From JAZKDW01 sp040387375 (GTDB taxonomy: Bacteria > Pseudomonadota > Gammaproteobacteria > Burkholderiales > Burkholderiaceae_D): a DNA stretch of 64,000 bases. A model generated the notes under the pieces. That model was not told where the DNA came from. It was given only the letters and a program-made list of their open reading frames with translations, and searched no databases. The number at the start of each line of letters is the position of its first letter. The stretch's first letter is position 1. The DNA lies in assembly GCA_040387375.1 (NCBI GenBank), contig JAZKDW010000011.1, positions 97,252 through 161,251 on the forward strand. Direction: 5' to 3'. A program made the translations under genes and the position numbers. This document shows positions 15,601 to 23,927 of the stretch, piece by piece.

Positions 15601-18539
15601 CGTTTGATATTGTCGTCATTTTTCTTCTCGAACACCCCTATCTCGGGAAAATGAATCACCTGCGACACCGGAAGCGGGTCCGGCGCGGCAAGTTCAGGCA
15701 TGGCAACAACAGGAGGCGGCGCCGGTTCGACTGCGAAAGTGGCTTCTTCAATATGGAAAGCGGCCATATCGGCATCGGACATCTGTCCTTCTTCGACCTG
15801 CGGCAGCGCCAACGCGCCATCCGCCTCATATGCCAGGGCGGCGGATGGGCTGGCATCAGGCAGCGACGTTTCTATCTCGATCTCGACCTCGATCCCGGAT
15901 GCGGCAGGCACGTCGACATTCTCTTCAAAAGAGAAGGGTTCTCCTGCCTTGACACGTTCAGCTGCGCTGACCAGCGATGCCGCGGTACGCTCTGAATTGC
16001 CGTTCGAGCGAAGCTCCGTTACCCAAGCCCCCAACACCTCGGCCGCCTTGTCGATCAAAGCGAAAATATCCGTTGATCCGCCGAGATTCTCAGACAACCT
16101 CAGATTCAGTATTTGCTCAATACTCCAGGCCGCATCGCCAAACGCCATCAGGCCGACCATTCGGCCGCTCCCCTTGAGCGTATGAAATGACCTGCGCAGC
16201 GTCGTCAAATGATCCTGGTTGTTCATCGCGTCGCGCAGTGCGGGCATCGTCTGTGTCACGCAGGCCAGCACTTCATCAGCCTCCGACAGAAAGATCTCGA
16301 GCAGTTCGGCGTCAATCGCCTCATCCGTGTCGGGCACTACGACCGTGGTGAAGGGTTCGACCACGGCGGCACTGGCGGGCGCAACGGCACTGACCGGCGT
16401 AATTTGCGCCGCGGCGGCGGGAGGGGCGTCCGCTTCAGACCTTGTGGTTGCACCTGCAATCGCGGCGCTGATCTCCGTCATGGCCGCTTCGGAAGCGACA
16501 AAATCCGGTCCGTTCATGATATTCATCGCGGCTTGCGCCCGTTTGCCGGCGTCGGCATCTTCCACCAGGGCGGCGTCTGAACGGATACGCGCCAGCGATT
16601 CTTTCAACTGCTTCTGCAGATCCGGATTGTCCGGGGTGGCATGCAACGACTTGGCCAGCGCGGCGGATAGCTGCTGGTGGCGAAGCATGTCGGCCTCGAC
16701 AGTGGGCATCTCCCAATCGCCGGAAGCGTCGGGAGGGAGTTCAGAATTCTCGATCGGCGAATCAGAATCCACGTCAATTCCTATACCGGAAGTTGAGTCA
16801 AGTACTATGTTTTTTTTTTGAAGATTGGCGTGAAACACACCACTTGCGTCATCGAATAAAAAGCGCTTTTTTACACCTTCCGAATGAAGTTGCAAGGTCT
16901 CTATGAAAAAGCTGAGCGCACCGATATTCTGGGCCACATGCTGGAACTCCCCTGAATTCGGGACCGCATCAGCCTCAGCATCGATAAACCTTTTTACAGC
17001 GGCGCGGGTATGCCGTACCGCACGAATCGCATCGTTTTCATCGAGTATTGCCAGCGCTCCCTCGATCTGATGCAATATCGCATCGACGGGGCCAAGCGCT
17101 GCGCGTCTGGCGGGTGCGCTGAAAAACTCATCGAGCATCTTTTCAACCTGCCCAAGACTCGATTGCATTTCAACGGCCAACACCGTGATGGTTTGCCTTT
17201 GTTGCGCTTCGCGCGAGATATCGTCAAGCCATTCAGCTGACTGGGCCGGCTCCTTGCCGGCGACAATCGACGCCAGCCTTGCCGTCATCGCATCTGCGCG
17301 TTCGGAAAAATCTTCGGACAGGCGGCTGGGGTGGTTCAACGCATTTTCAATGAATAACAGGCTGGTTGCGATCTCGAGCCCCAGAGTGGCGCCCAAACCT
17401 GAACGGGCGGCATGTTGCGCAACCCCGCGAACCTGGTGCAGCAATTTGGAAAGAGAGGATGATCCCAGCTTTGAGCCGGCTTCAGTCAAGCCGTCCATTT
17501 CCTGCTCAAATGATTCCGACACCCCTGCTTCCCCACCTGCAAAACGGTTCCAGATGTTCTTCGCCGCCGACAGTTTCTCCTTGGCGATCAGTAATGATTC
17601 GGCATCAATTTTTCCGTAGCGTTTTTCTGTGTAATCCCCTGGCACCTGGCCTTCAAGCTGATAAGCGGCGCGGATCTGCTGCGCGCGCAACGGTGGCGCT
17701 TTTGCTTGTGCTATGAAAAACAATGCGTCGCGCAGCAGTCGTTCCGCAATGCCGGACGAGCCTTCGCTCATACGCTGAATCTGCAGGTTGATCCGCGCGA
17801 AAAGCTGCTTCACATACAGTTCCCTGGATATTTTTCCGGATGCCACAACTTCCGCAAATCCACCCATCACCCACCAGAAGCCCCTTAATGCCTGATTGCT
17901 CTGGGCGCGCTCGATTTCAGCAATCACCTTGCCCAACGCGGCTGCGTTCGCGCTTTCGGGGGTGTCCTTGGCCTCTTTGAGAAATGGCAACAGCGCCTTC
18001 TCAAAACTGCGGCGCAATGCGGCGTAGTCAAGCGCTTGATCAGAAGGGGGCGCCAGCGGCAGTTGCGGCCGGATCGCCAGGTTAGGGAAAAACAGGTCGG
18101 CAGGATGAATCCGTTCCGCGCCACGGAATTCCAGCAAGGATTTGTAATAGGGGAACAGGCGAACCGGTTGATGGGCCTCACCTGCCAATAATTCTTCCAG
18201 ATACTCAAGCACTGCCTGATAGGTATTGGAAATTGACTGCGCCAGTTCCTGTGTCAGCTTGAGCTTGCCTGACTCCAGCCTGTCGAGCATCTCCTCCACC
18301 GTTTCGGTAAGGATCGCAACGCCATCCACATCGACCATTTGCAGCGCGCCGTGCGCCTGATGTAAATAGGTCTTTGCATGGCGCAGTGCAGTCGACTGCG
18401 CTTCGCTGTCCAGAGGCACAGCATCCTGGATCGTCGTCATTGAGCGGGTGAGCGCTTCGCGAATTTCACCCATCACCCAGGACAACGGGCCAGTATCGAA
18501 ATTGTCCCGAACATTTTGATCGGAAGCATTGGTAGTCAT
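12627..18539 (-). CDS. chpA: ChpA-type hybrid chemotaxis histidine kinase (CheA/response regulator fusion) of the type IV pilus Chp system
   Basis: A 1970-aa protein. Histidine phosphotransfer-like domains are seen near residues 55-70 (YLHQAHGAL), at His786 (FHTLKGSGRM), a degenerate one near 1030 (HSLAGSS) and at His1230 (HTIKGSARM). The CheA core follows: dimerisation and HATPase domain (HLLRNSIVHGIES about 1530, GRGVGMDVV about 1625), CheW-like domain to about 1810, and a C-terminal receiver (VMVVDDSLTV, phospho-acceptor Asp1896 in DIEMPRMDG). This multi-Hpt plan matches Pseudomonas ChpA, which phosphorylates PilG and PilH to control twitching and surface sensing. It is the last gene of the cluster, separated from pilJ by about 300 bp. 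Confidence 0.93.
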   Translation of the reverse strand: MTTNASDQNVRDNFDTGPLSWVMGEIREALTRSMTTIQDAVPLDSEAQSTALRHAKTYLHQAHGALQMVDVDGVAILTETVEEMLDRLESGKLKLTQELAQSISNTYQAVLEYLEELLAGEAHQPVRLFPYYKSLLEFRGAERIHPADLFFPNLAIRPQLPLAPPSDQALDYAALRRSFEKALLPFLKEAKDTPESANAAALGKVIAEIERAQSNQALRGFWWVMGGFAEVVASGKISRELYVKQLFARINLQIQRMSEGSSGIAERLLRDALFFIAQAKAPPLRAQQIRAAYQLEGQVPGDYTEKRYGKIDAESLLIAKEKLSAAKNIWNRFAGGEAGVSESFEQEMDGLTEAGSKLGSSSLSKLLHQVRGVAQHAARSGLGATLGLEIATSLLFIENALNHPSRLSEDFSERADAMTARLASIVAGKEPAQSAEWLDDISREAQQRQTITVLAVEMQSSLGQVEKMLDEFFSAPARRAALGPVDAILHQIEGALAILDENDAIRAVRHTRAAVKRFIDAEADAVPNSGEFQHVAQNIGALSFFIETLQLHSEGVKKRFLFDDASGVFHANLQKKNIVLDSTSGIGIDVDSDSPIENSELPPDASGDWEMPTVEADMLRHQQLSAALAKSLHATPDNPDLQKQLKESLARIRSDAALVEDADAGKRAQAAMNIMNGPDFVASEAAMTEISAAIAGATTRSEADAPPAAAAQITPVSAVAPASAAVVEPFTTVVVPDTDEAIDAELLEIFLSEADEVLACVTQTMPALRDAMNNQDHLTTLRRSFHTLKGSGRMVGLMAFGDAAWSIEQILNLRLSENLGGSTDIFALIDKAAEVLGAWVTELRSNGNSERTAASLVSAAERVKAGEPFSFEENVDVPAASGIEVEIEIETSLPDASPSAALAYEADGALALPQVEEGQMSDADMAAFHIEEATFAVEPAPPPVVAMPELAAPDPLPVSQVIHFPEIGVFEKKNDDNIKRIGSIEISLPLHNIYLAETDELSRLLSNDLAEWRHEPERGVNILAVHAAHSLAGSSATIGFEPLQEVAQAFEMVLQTLARQPVPVTAAEYDMLERGVACVKQMLQMFALGEMPAHEPQRVRELERLRQDFVIRAKKIESDTRASVLASNEADAEHLALLVERRADDSVPGSSAPDDKEEELSALAVQEQEQEQEVMISRDLTPQDDLDKDLLPVFLEEGSDILPQMGLLLRSWKQEPAATNFAPQLLRLLHTIKGSARMAGAMALGQHMHEMESRVEKITHAATHSPDAIEELLGRLDLGLHLFDQLQNPAAVNPAAGKSGVPHEAPQPRDAVKPLAAVTGNVLVTPAPLESMASVRGVAPSGANVPMVRVRADILDRLVNQAGEVSISRSRVETEIDTLRLSLSELTENVSRLRGQLREIEIQAESQMASQMAHSVDREFDPLEFDRFTRLQELTRMMAESVNDVASVQQNLSRTVDGATIDLSAQGRLTRDLQQDLMRVRMVQFASISERLYRVTRQASKEIGKRINLDIRGSAVEIDRSVLEKMAGPFEHLLRNSIVHGIESAEERLAAGKSETGELLVEIRQEGNEVVIQFSDDGQGLHLDRIRQKAKATGLLTDDSETSDAQLKDLIFHPGFSTAHEVTELAGRGVGMDVVRSEAAALGGRISIVSEEGKGAKFTIQLPLTLAVTQVVLLSTGGTTYAVPSVLVEQVQQLKANPLAAAYNEGAVTWQNNRVPMFYLSTLLGDLNATPLAQQYSPMVILKSGHDRVAIHVDEVIGNREVVVKNIGPQLARMVGVAGATVMGSGDIVLILDPVPLAQRTNQNTARLPRAQGMGAAGDMGAVAEMALPTAAVAKAQPVQGLRTQHIVMVVDDSLTVRRVTQRFLAREGYQVVLAKDGVDALEQLQSITPDVMLVDIEMPRMDGFDLTRNVRSDERTRHVPIIMITSRTATKHRNYAMELGVNEYLGKPYQEADLLRIVGEFANKKTPVE

Positions 18540-18838
18540 GACTGCCTCGTGGGTTCAAAAGATGACAAGCCCGACCAGCAGCTGATCACCACGCACACTT
18601 AATGGGCCATACACATGGAACCAAAAGCCCATGCGAAACGAAAACAAAACTAAAATCTGATGCCAGTATATTGCCCTAAAGTAACATACAACGCCATATT
18701 TTCCCGCCAGGCCAGCCAACGCTTCATTGCCATGGCGGTTATGCTCCGAAGACAGTCATCTTTGTCAGTTCCGCTACTTCATGGCTCGCCTGACTGAATG
18801 ATCGGCCCATCTCCATAGGATGGCGGCAGAGTCGACGA
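18540..18838. other. 299-bp non-coding gap between pilJ and chpA
   Basis: No convincing reading frame, tRNA or terminator is visible. The part near 18630-18690 is AT-rich and could hold a separate promoter for chpA, which would be transcribed leftward. I could not find a strong -35/-10 pair. The gap is unusually long for a cluster whose other genes are spaced 9-100 bp. Confidence 0.3.
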
Positions 18839-21151
18839 TCAGGCAGCGACCCGGAAACGTGACACGGAATTCTTGAGCTCCTCAGCCAGCTTGGAAAGTT
18901 CTCGAATTGAATGTGCTGTCTGCTGCGTACCCTGCTGCGTTTGTTCGGTTACGGTCAGAATATTCTGAATATTCTGCGCGACGCCGCTAGCCGAGGTCGC
19001 CTGCTGTTCGGTCGCCGATGATATTCCCTGAATCAATTCAGCCAGTTGATTGGACACACGCCGGATATCGGACAGGGCCGCGCCTGCCGCATCGGACAGT
19101 TTGGCCCCTTCAACCACACCCTGCGTCGATTTTTCCATAGCGGCGACTGCGTCATGCGTATCCGTCTGAATGGTGCGAACCAGGGCGCCGATCTGCTTGG
19201 TCGCTTCGCCGGAACGTTCGGCAAGCCGCTGCACCTCTTCGGCAACCACCGAAAAGCCGCGTCCTGCTTCACCGGCGGATGCTGCCTGAATCGCAGCGTT
19301 CAGCGCCAGCACGTTGGTCTGTTCGGTAATGTCGGAAATCAGCTCGGTGATTTCACCAATCTCCTGTGAGGATTCACCCAAACGCTTGATCCGTTTGGAC
19401 GTCTCCTGGATTTGCTCGCGGATCTCGTTCATGCCCTTGATCGCGTTTTCCACGGCCTTTGAACCCTGCTCCGCGGCAGTCACCGACTGGCGCGCCACCT
19501 CCGCCGATTCGTTGGCTGATTTTGAAACATCGGTAATCTGCACCGCCATGTCGAGCACAGCTTGGCCGGTTTCCTGAATCTCCCGCGATTGTTTGTGCGA
19601 GGCGGCGAGCAGTTCGGACGAAATATTTTGCGCCTGGTTGGAGGCGAAAGTCACTTGTTCTGCGGTATTGGTCACACGTCCGACCAGACCGCGCAATTCT
19701 TCCACCGTGTAGTTCAGCGAATCGGCAATCGCGCCGGTAATATCCTCGGACACCGTCGCCTGGACCGTCAAGTCGCCGTCTGCCACTTCCTGCAATTCAT
19801 TCATCAGGCGCAAAATCGCAGCCTGGTTCTGGTCATTGGCATTCTTCGCTTCTTCCTCCTGCAGTTGTGCCTGCAGTCGTTGCGCCTCCGCAGCTTCGCG
19901 ACGCAAGTCCGCTTCCGCCGTTCGATTGCGGCTGTCCTGCACCAGGGCCAGCGCGATGCCTGCAGCGGAAATCAGCGCCAGCAATGCGCATGACAGCATC
20001 GCCCAGTATGTCCATGGCAAGGCGTCTTCCTCAGCCCGATAGGCTTTTTGCAACTTGCTCAGTTGTTCCTTCAATGTTTCGTTTTCCGTGAAAATAAGTT
20101 GCTCGGATTGTTTGGCGGCGATGAAATTTTGCAGATTTCCAAGAATGCTGGCCACCGATTTCTGGTACTCGGCAAAGACGATCTGCAACTCGCTTAATTT
20201 ATCGCGTGTATCTTGGTCCTTGGTCGCTGACAGCCGCAAGACATCGCTGCCGGTCAGGAATCCATCGGTGATATCCCGGAATGTATTGGTGTCTTTGCCC
20301 AGCAAGAACGCTGTCTCCGGATTCACGCCTTCCGAGGTCAGGAACTCATTGGCACTGCGGCCAAGCCGTTGGGTCAGCATGACGAGTTGTCCGGACGCGG
20401 AGATTTCCCTTGGCGATGCGCCGCCCTGCGCCTTCAAGGTGGCAATCTGCTCGGTCAATTCAAGCAGGGCAGGAGAAAGTGAATTGAGTTTTTGCAAGGT
20501 TGCGCCAAAACCGGCCAGTTCCTTCTCCAGCTTGAGAATGGTTGCAGAAGCCTTGTCGGAATTGGTCCAGACCTTGCGTGTCTCGTTCAGCATGCCCGTC
20601 AACGCACCGGTAGGCGAATCAATCTCACGGCCTTGATATATTCCGCCTTCGGAGAGCACTTTCAAATCGGCGTTAAATTCCTTGCGGCTGTCTGCCAGTT
20701 GCGTGAATGCCTTGAGATTGCCCTGAATCGCATTTGGCGCTGCCTTGCCTATCCGCTGCGAATGCATCAGCGCATCACCGGCAATTTGCGTTTGGGTGGA
20801 CCTGACGGTTGACGCACTGGAATTGAGCCAGACGAAAATCGTGCCCAGAACGAGAGCGCCGCCGAGCAGCAGCAGAAGCAGACGTACTTGTCTCTGCAGC
20901 GGCAGGCGGCCGATCAACGGCAGTCGAATCTTGCCGGTCTTTTCTAATGCATCGCCGAGGAAAGTGGCATTTTTAGCAGATGAGGACGCAGTACGCCCGC
21001 CATTGGAGGGCTGCTCGGATCCGGATGCATGCCTGGTACTTGCCGCGTTCGCCGGATTGGCGGCCATGGAGAGATCATGGGCAATGACGCCAGCCTGTCC
21101 GGCAGATTCTGCACGTTTGCCCTTGGAAAAGAACGGTAGATTAAATGCCAT
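18839..21151 (-). CDS. pilJ: Methyl-accepting chemotaxis protein PilJ
   Basis: A 770-aa transducer. The start at 21151 (MAFNLPFFSKGKRA) has a ribosome site AGGAGAA. Two membrane segments are seen, VRLLLLLLGGALVLGTIFVWL (about 120-140, cytoplasmic N-terminus unusually long) and YWAMLSCALLALISAAGIAL (about 400). They flank a helical periplasmic region with repeated PilJ-type motifs. HAMP-like and signalling domains follow, with AGRGFSVVAEEVQRLAER at the hairpin tip. It should sense surface or pilin-derived signals and control ChpA through PilI. Upstream pilI is separated by strong hairpins. The assignment rests on the neighbours plus the PilJ N-terminal pattern. Confidence 0.9.
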   Translation of the reverse strand: MAFNLPFFSKGKRAESAGQAGVIAHDLSMAANPANAASTRHASGSEQPSNGGRTASSSAKNATFLGDALEKTGKIRLPLIGRLPLQRQVRLLLLLLGGALVLGTIFVWLNSSASTVRSTQTQIAGDALMHSQRIGKAAPNAIQGNLKAFTQLADSRKEFNADLKVLSEGGIYQGREIDSPTGALTGMLNETRKVWTNSDKASATILKLEKELAGFGATLQKLNSLSPALLELTEQIATLKAQGGASPREISASGQLVMLTQRLGRSANEFLTSEGVNPETAFLLGKDTNTFRDITDGFLTGSDVLRLSATKDQDTRDKLSELQIVFAEYQKSVASILGNLQNFIAAKQSEQLIFTENETLKEQLSKLQKAYRAEEDALPWTYWAMLSCALLALISAAGIALALVQDSRNRTAEADLRREAAEAQRLQAQLQEEEAKNANDQNQAAILRLMNELQEVADGDLTVQATVSEDITGAIADSLNYTVEELRGLVGRVTNTAEQVTFASNQAQNISSELLAASHKQSREIQETGQAVLDMAVQITDVSKSANESAEVARQSVTAAEQGSKAVENAIKGMNEIREQIQETSKRIKRLGESSQEIGEITELISDITEQTNVLALNAAIQAASAGEAGRGFSVVAEEVQRLAERSGEATKQIGALVRTIQTDTHDAVAAMEKSTQGVVEGAKLSDAAGAALSDIRRVSNQLAELIQGISSATEQQATSASGVAQNIQNILTVTEQTQQGTQQTAHSIRELSKLAEELKNSVSRFRVAA

Positions 21152-21190
21152 TACTGATTCTCCTAATACCAATTACATTGCGCCCAGGCT

Positions 21191-21255
21191 TAGAGCGATT
21201 TGCGAGTCCGCACACCGACTCGCAAACCGCTCTAGTGCCTATCTTGACAGGCACT
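21191..21255 (-). other. Two consecutive hairpins between pilI and pilJ
   Basis: The first has an 18-bp stem (21191-21208 with 21217-21234, one mismatch) and an 8-nt loop CGCACACC. The second has a 7-bp stem AGTGCCT/AGGCACT (21234-21240 with 21249-21255) and touches the pilI stop. Neither is followed by a U-run in the direction of transcription, so they look more like processing or stabilising structures than terminators. Confidence 0.7.
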
Positions 21256-21848
21256 TACAACCTGGCAGCTAATAAACCAACATGCAGAAATTGCGGGTCT
21301 TGCACGACCAAAGACAGGTTGAGTTCTGTCCAGACTTGCGATTCTTGATCGATATAACGCCGGGTAGCCCATCGCGCACCCTCTTCATCCGGCCCAATGG
21401 ACTGGACCTCCATTTCGGCAACGTTTCGCAAGCCCATGACACGTGAAACCAGCAAGCCGCTGTTGAAGGACAACGCGGGGGCGAACGCTACGATGCGGCT
21501 ATTCTTGTCGACAATCGATGGCGCGAGACCTTGAAAACGCGCGAAGTCGATGACACTGATCAGATTGCCCCGCAAGTTGGACAGACCGAGGAACCACTCC
21601 TGGGTCAGGGGAACCGGCGTGATTGGGCCGACGGAAACGATTTCACCAGCCTCTTGCAGATTCAGCAGCCAGCGGCTTTGGTCTATCATGATGCCAAGCT
21701 GGTTGACGCGCGCGTCAACGCCGCTGCGGGCGGCCTGCATGCGCTCAACCAGTTGGGATTGAAATTCCCGCAGACGCGAGCGGCGCGCAGCCGTATCCGG
21801 CTTCCTGAAAACCTTATCCGACAAACCGTCTGAGGGCGTTTGCGTCAT
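21255..21848 (-). CDS. pilI: CheW-like adaptor PilI
   Basis: A 197-aa CheW-domain protein. The segments GPITPVPLTQEWFLGLSNLRGN and VIDFARFQGL (about residues 75-110) and VSRVMGLRNVAEM (about 135) are the CheW core strands. Here it is preceded by a helical N-terminal extension of about 45 residues. It should bridge the receptor PilJ and the kinase ChpA. It begins 9 bp after pilH, and the hairpins that separate it from pilJ may set their relative expression. Residues for kinase and receptor contact cannot be judged further from sequence alone. Confidence 0.88.
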   Translation of the reverse strand: MTQTPSDGLSDKVFRKPDTAARRSRLREFQSQLVERMQAARSGVDARVNQLGIMIDQSRWLLNLQEAGEIVSVGPITPVPLTQEWFLGLSNLRGNLISVIDFARFQGLAPSIVDKNSRIVAFAPALSFNSGLLVSRVMGLRNVAEMEVQSIGPDEEGARWATRRYIDQESQVWTELNLSLVVQDPQFLHVGLLAARL

Positions 21849-21857
21849 GGAAGTGAA

Positions 21858-22223
21858 TTATCCCAATGCCGCAATTTTTGCCAGTAACTCCTGCGGGTCG
21901 ACCGGCTTGACGATATAGTCGCGCGCACCTTGCCGCAATCCCCAGATGCGGTCAGTTTCCTGACCCTTGCTGGTGCAGATAATGACAGGCACGTCCTGGG
22001 TTGCCGGGTCGCGCGTAATGGCACGGGTAACCTGGAAGCCGTTTTGCCCTGGCATGACAATATCCATCAGGATCAGTTGCGGCTTGTCGGCCTTGATTTT
22101 TACCAGCGCTTCTTCACCGTTCTCCGCGGTGGAAACCGAAAACCCGTTCTTGATCAGAATGTCCGAAAGAAAATAGCGTTCTGTCGGAGAGTCGTCGACG
22201 ATGAGAATTTTTTGTATGGCCAT
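21858..22223 (-). CDS. pilH: Single-domain response regulator PilH
   Basis: A 121-aa CheY-like receiver: acidic pair in KILIVDDSPTERYFLSDIL, phospho-acceptor Asp in LILMDIVMPGQNGFQVTR, conserved Thr in IICTSKGQETDR, and Lys in YIVKPVDPQEL. In the Chp system PilH acts with PilG downstream of ChpA, and is thought to limit signalling or act on PilT-dependent retraction. It lies 21 bp after pilG and 9 bp before pilI. No output domain is present. Assignment as PilH rather than PilG is based on gene order and on the more PilH-like ERYFLSDIL helix. Confidence 0.9.
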   Translation of the reverse strand: MAIQKILIVDDSPTERYFLSDILIKNGFSVSTAENGEEALVKIKADKPQLILMDIVMPGQNGFQVTRAITRDPATQDVPVIICTSKGQETDRIWGLRQGARDYIVKPVDPQELLAKIAALG

Positions 22224-22244
22224 AAAAACCTTAGATTCAAAAAA

Positions 22245-22646
22245 TTACCTGGGAAGCGCAGGAGCCGTATGTTCACGCACTGTTTTTAACAGGCTGTCTT
22301 TGGTAAATGGTTTGGTGAGATAGGCATTGGAGCCGACCATGGCGCCGCGCGCACGGTCGAATAATCCATCTTTCGAGGAAAGCATGATGACGGGCGTTGT
22401 GTGGAATTTGGCGCTTTTTTTTATCAGCGCGCAGGTTTGATACCCATCCAGCCTGGGCATCAATATGTCGCAAAATATCAAGGCTGGCTTGTGGTCATTC
22501 ATCTTGGCAAGTGCATCGAAACCATCGTCGGCAAGTACGACCTGATAACCTGCCTGCCCCAGAAAAATCTCCGCTGATCGCCGGATCGTGCTGCTATCGT
22601 CGATCACCATAATCTTCAGGCTGACATTTTCTGTCAAAGTTGTCAT
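22245..22646 (-). CDS. pilG: Single-domain response regulator PilG
   Basis: A 133-aa CheY-like receiver. KIMVIDDSSTIRRSAEIFLGQAG (in parts) is the classic PilG start, followed by the phospho-acceptor in LIFCDILMPRLDGYQTC, Ser/Lys switch residues in IMLSSKDGLFDRARG and YLTKPFTKDSL. PilG promotes pilus extension and, in Pseudomonas, activates adenylate cyclase signalling. It is the first gene of the pilGHIJ-chpA cluster. The 171-bp gap upstream, to the rubredoxin gene, is where a promoter would lie. The start at 22646 is the only sensible one. Confidence 0.92.
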   Translation of the reverse strand: MTTLTENVSLKIMVIDDSSTIRRSAEIFLGQAGYQVVLADDGFDALAKMNDHKPALIFCDILMPRLDGYQTCALIKKSAKFHTTPVIMLSSKDGLFDRARGAMVGSNAYLTKPFTKDSLLKTVREHTAPALPR

Positions 22647-22817
22647 TACGTCACCCCGTTAAACGAACTTCAATATACGGCGCAACTGTAACAAAAAGCA
22701 AGATGGTTGAGCACAACGTTGCGCCTATGGTTTCCTACAGCGTGGTTTTTTTGCGAAACATTATCGAAATGCCAGCGAACCATTACGACTGGCAAATTCA
22801 ATCACGCAAAGACGATT

Positions 22818-23012
22818 TCAGATGCTGACCATTTCAAAATCTTCCTTGCGCGCACCGCATTCGGGACAAGTCCAGTTCATCGGCACTTGCTCCCAACGGG
22901 TGCCGGGTGCAATGCCTTCTTCGGGCAAGCCGGCGGCTTCATCGTAGATCCATCCGCAGATCAAGCACATCCATGTCTTGAATTCTTCATTTGCTGTTTC
23001 GTTAGTGCTCAC
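22818..23012 (-). CDS. rubA: Rubredoxin
   Basis: A 64-aa protein. The two iron-binding knuckles are CLICG (with the tail WIYDEAAG) and CPECG (with ARKEDFEMV), the Cys-x2-Cys-Gly pattern of rubredoxins. The start is GTG at 23012. A short N-terminal extension rich in Asn, Glu and Thr precedes the domain. Rubredoxins carry electrons one at a time to oxygenases or peroxide-reducing enzymes, and no partner oxygenase is encoded nearby. The gene sits between pilG and the divergent ThiD-like kinase gene, only 53 bp from it, which suggests overlapping divergent promoters. Confidence 0.95.
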   Translation of the reverse strand: MSTNETANEEFKTWMCLICGWIYDEAAGLPEEGIAPGTRWEQVPMNWTCPECGARKEDFEMVSI

Positions 23013-23065
23013 GGCTGACTGCCCTTCAAGTAAAATGCAAAGTCAGTTATCTTAATCTACTCGCT

Positions 23066-23908
23066 GTGCAAAACCAAACTTCTCCGCTTATTTTGACTTT
23101 CGGCGCTGCCGACCCGGTCGGCGCCATCGGCATTCAGGGTGATCTTGCTTCATTTGCCGCAATGGGTTGTCACGGCTTGTCCGTGATCACCGCTCTCCTG
23201 ATTGGCGACACCACCGGCATTGAAGACGCGCAAATCATCGATCCCGACTGGGTGGCGGACCAGGCCCGCGTGATACTGGAGGACATGCCTGTTTCCGCGT
23301 TCAAGGTAGGGGTCGTCGGCAGCATCGAAAACGTGTCGGTCATTGCCGAGATCGTGTCCGACTATCCCGATATTCCGCTGATATTGGATCCTTTCAGCAC
23401 GTCGATGCCGGATCCGGGACTCGACAGCGAGGACTTGCTGGTCGCCATGCGTGAATTGCTGATTCCCCAGACCACCTTGCTGCTGGTATCGGCTGTCGAA
23501 CTGGCGCGCCTTGCCGAAACCTGGCGTGAACCCTCCACCGAAGATACGCTGACGCTGGATGCGATGCGCATCATCGAGATGGGTTGCGAATTCCTGTTCG
23601 TGACCGGCACCCCCTCCGATGCACATGACGTGACCAACATGCTGTTTAACGAATCCGGCATGGTGCGCCACGATCACTGGCAACGGCAATCGGGCTCGTT
23701 CGGCGGCGCCGGCAACACGCTGTCGGCGACGATTGCCGCGATGCTTGCCAATGGGCTGGATGTGCCGGAAGCGGTGCTGGAGGCGCAGGAATTCACCATC
23801 GCCGCGATCGCTCATGCACAACGCCTTGGCATGGGCAAACTCATACCTGACCGCTATTTCTGGGCGCGCGAACCTGATGACGCTCCCGGCGCGCCTGACG
23901 CCGCATGA
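23066..23908 (+). CDS. thiD: ThiD-like hydroxymethylpyrimidine/phosphomethylpyrimidine kinase, divergent
   Basis: A 280-aa ribokinase-fold protein, GTG start at 23066. GIQGDLASFAAMGCHGLSVITALL (in parts) and GAGNTLSATIAAML are recognisable ThiD motifs. Several positions differ from typical ThiD: the N-terminal glycine loop reads GAADPVGAIGIQ, the DPVMVAK-like strand reads DPFSTSMPD, and the usual catalytic Cys (GTGCTLS) is Asn (GAGNTLS). The typical enzyme phosphorylates HMP and HMP-P for thiamine synthesis. Activity here is uncertain; it could be a modified HMP-P kinase or a relative with another substrate. hemL follows after 19 bp, so they may be co-transcribed. Confidence 0.75.
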   Translation: MQNQTSPLILTFGAADPVGAIGIQGDLASFAAMGCHGLSVITALLIGDTTGIEDAQIIDPDWVADQARVILEDMPVSAFKVGVVGSIENVSVIAEIVSDYPDIPLILDPFSTSMPDPGLDSEDLLVAMRELLIPQTTLLLVSAVELARLAETWREPSTEDTLTLDAMRIIEMGCEFLFVTGTPSDAHDVTNMLFNESGMVRHDHWQRQSGSFGGAGNTLSATIAAMLANGLDVPEAVLEAQEFTIAAIAHAQRLGMGKLIPDRYFWAREPDDAPGAPDAA

Positions 23909-23927
23909 TTTTTACATTGATTGATTT

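Noticed and set aside
12627..23012. The chemosensory cluster considered as a flagellar che operon
   Set aside because: No cheR, cheB, cheY/cheZ or flagellar genes are present. PilG/PilH order and the multi-Hpt kinase point to the pilus-linked Chp system.
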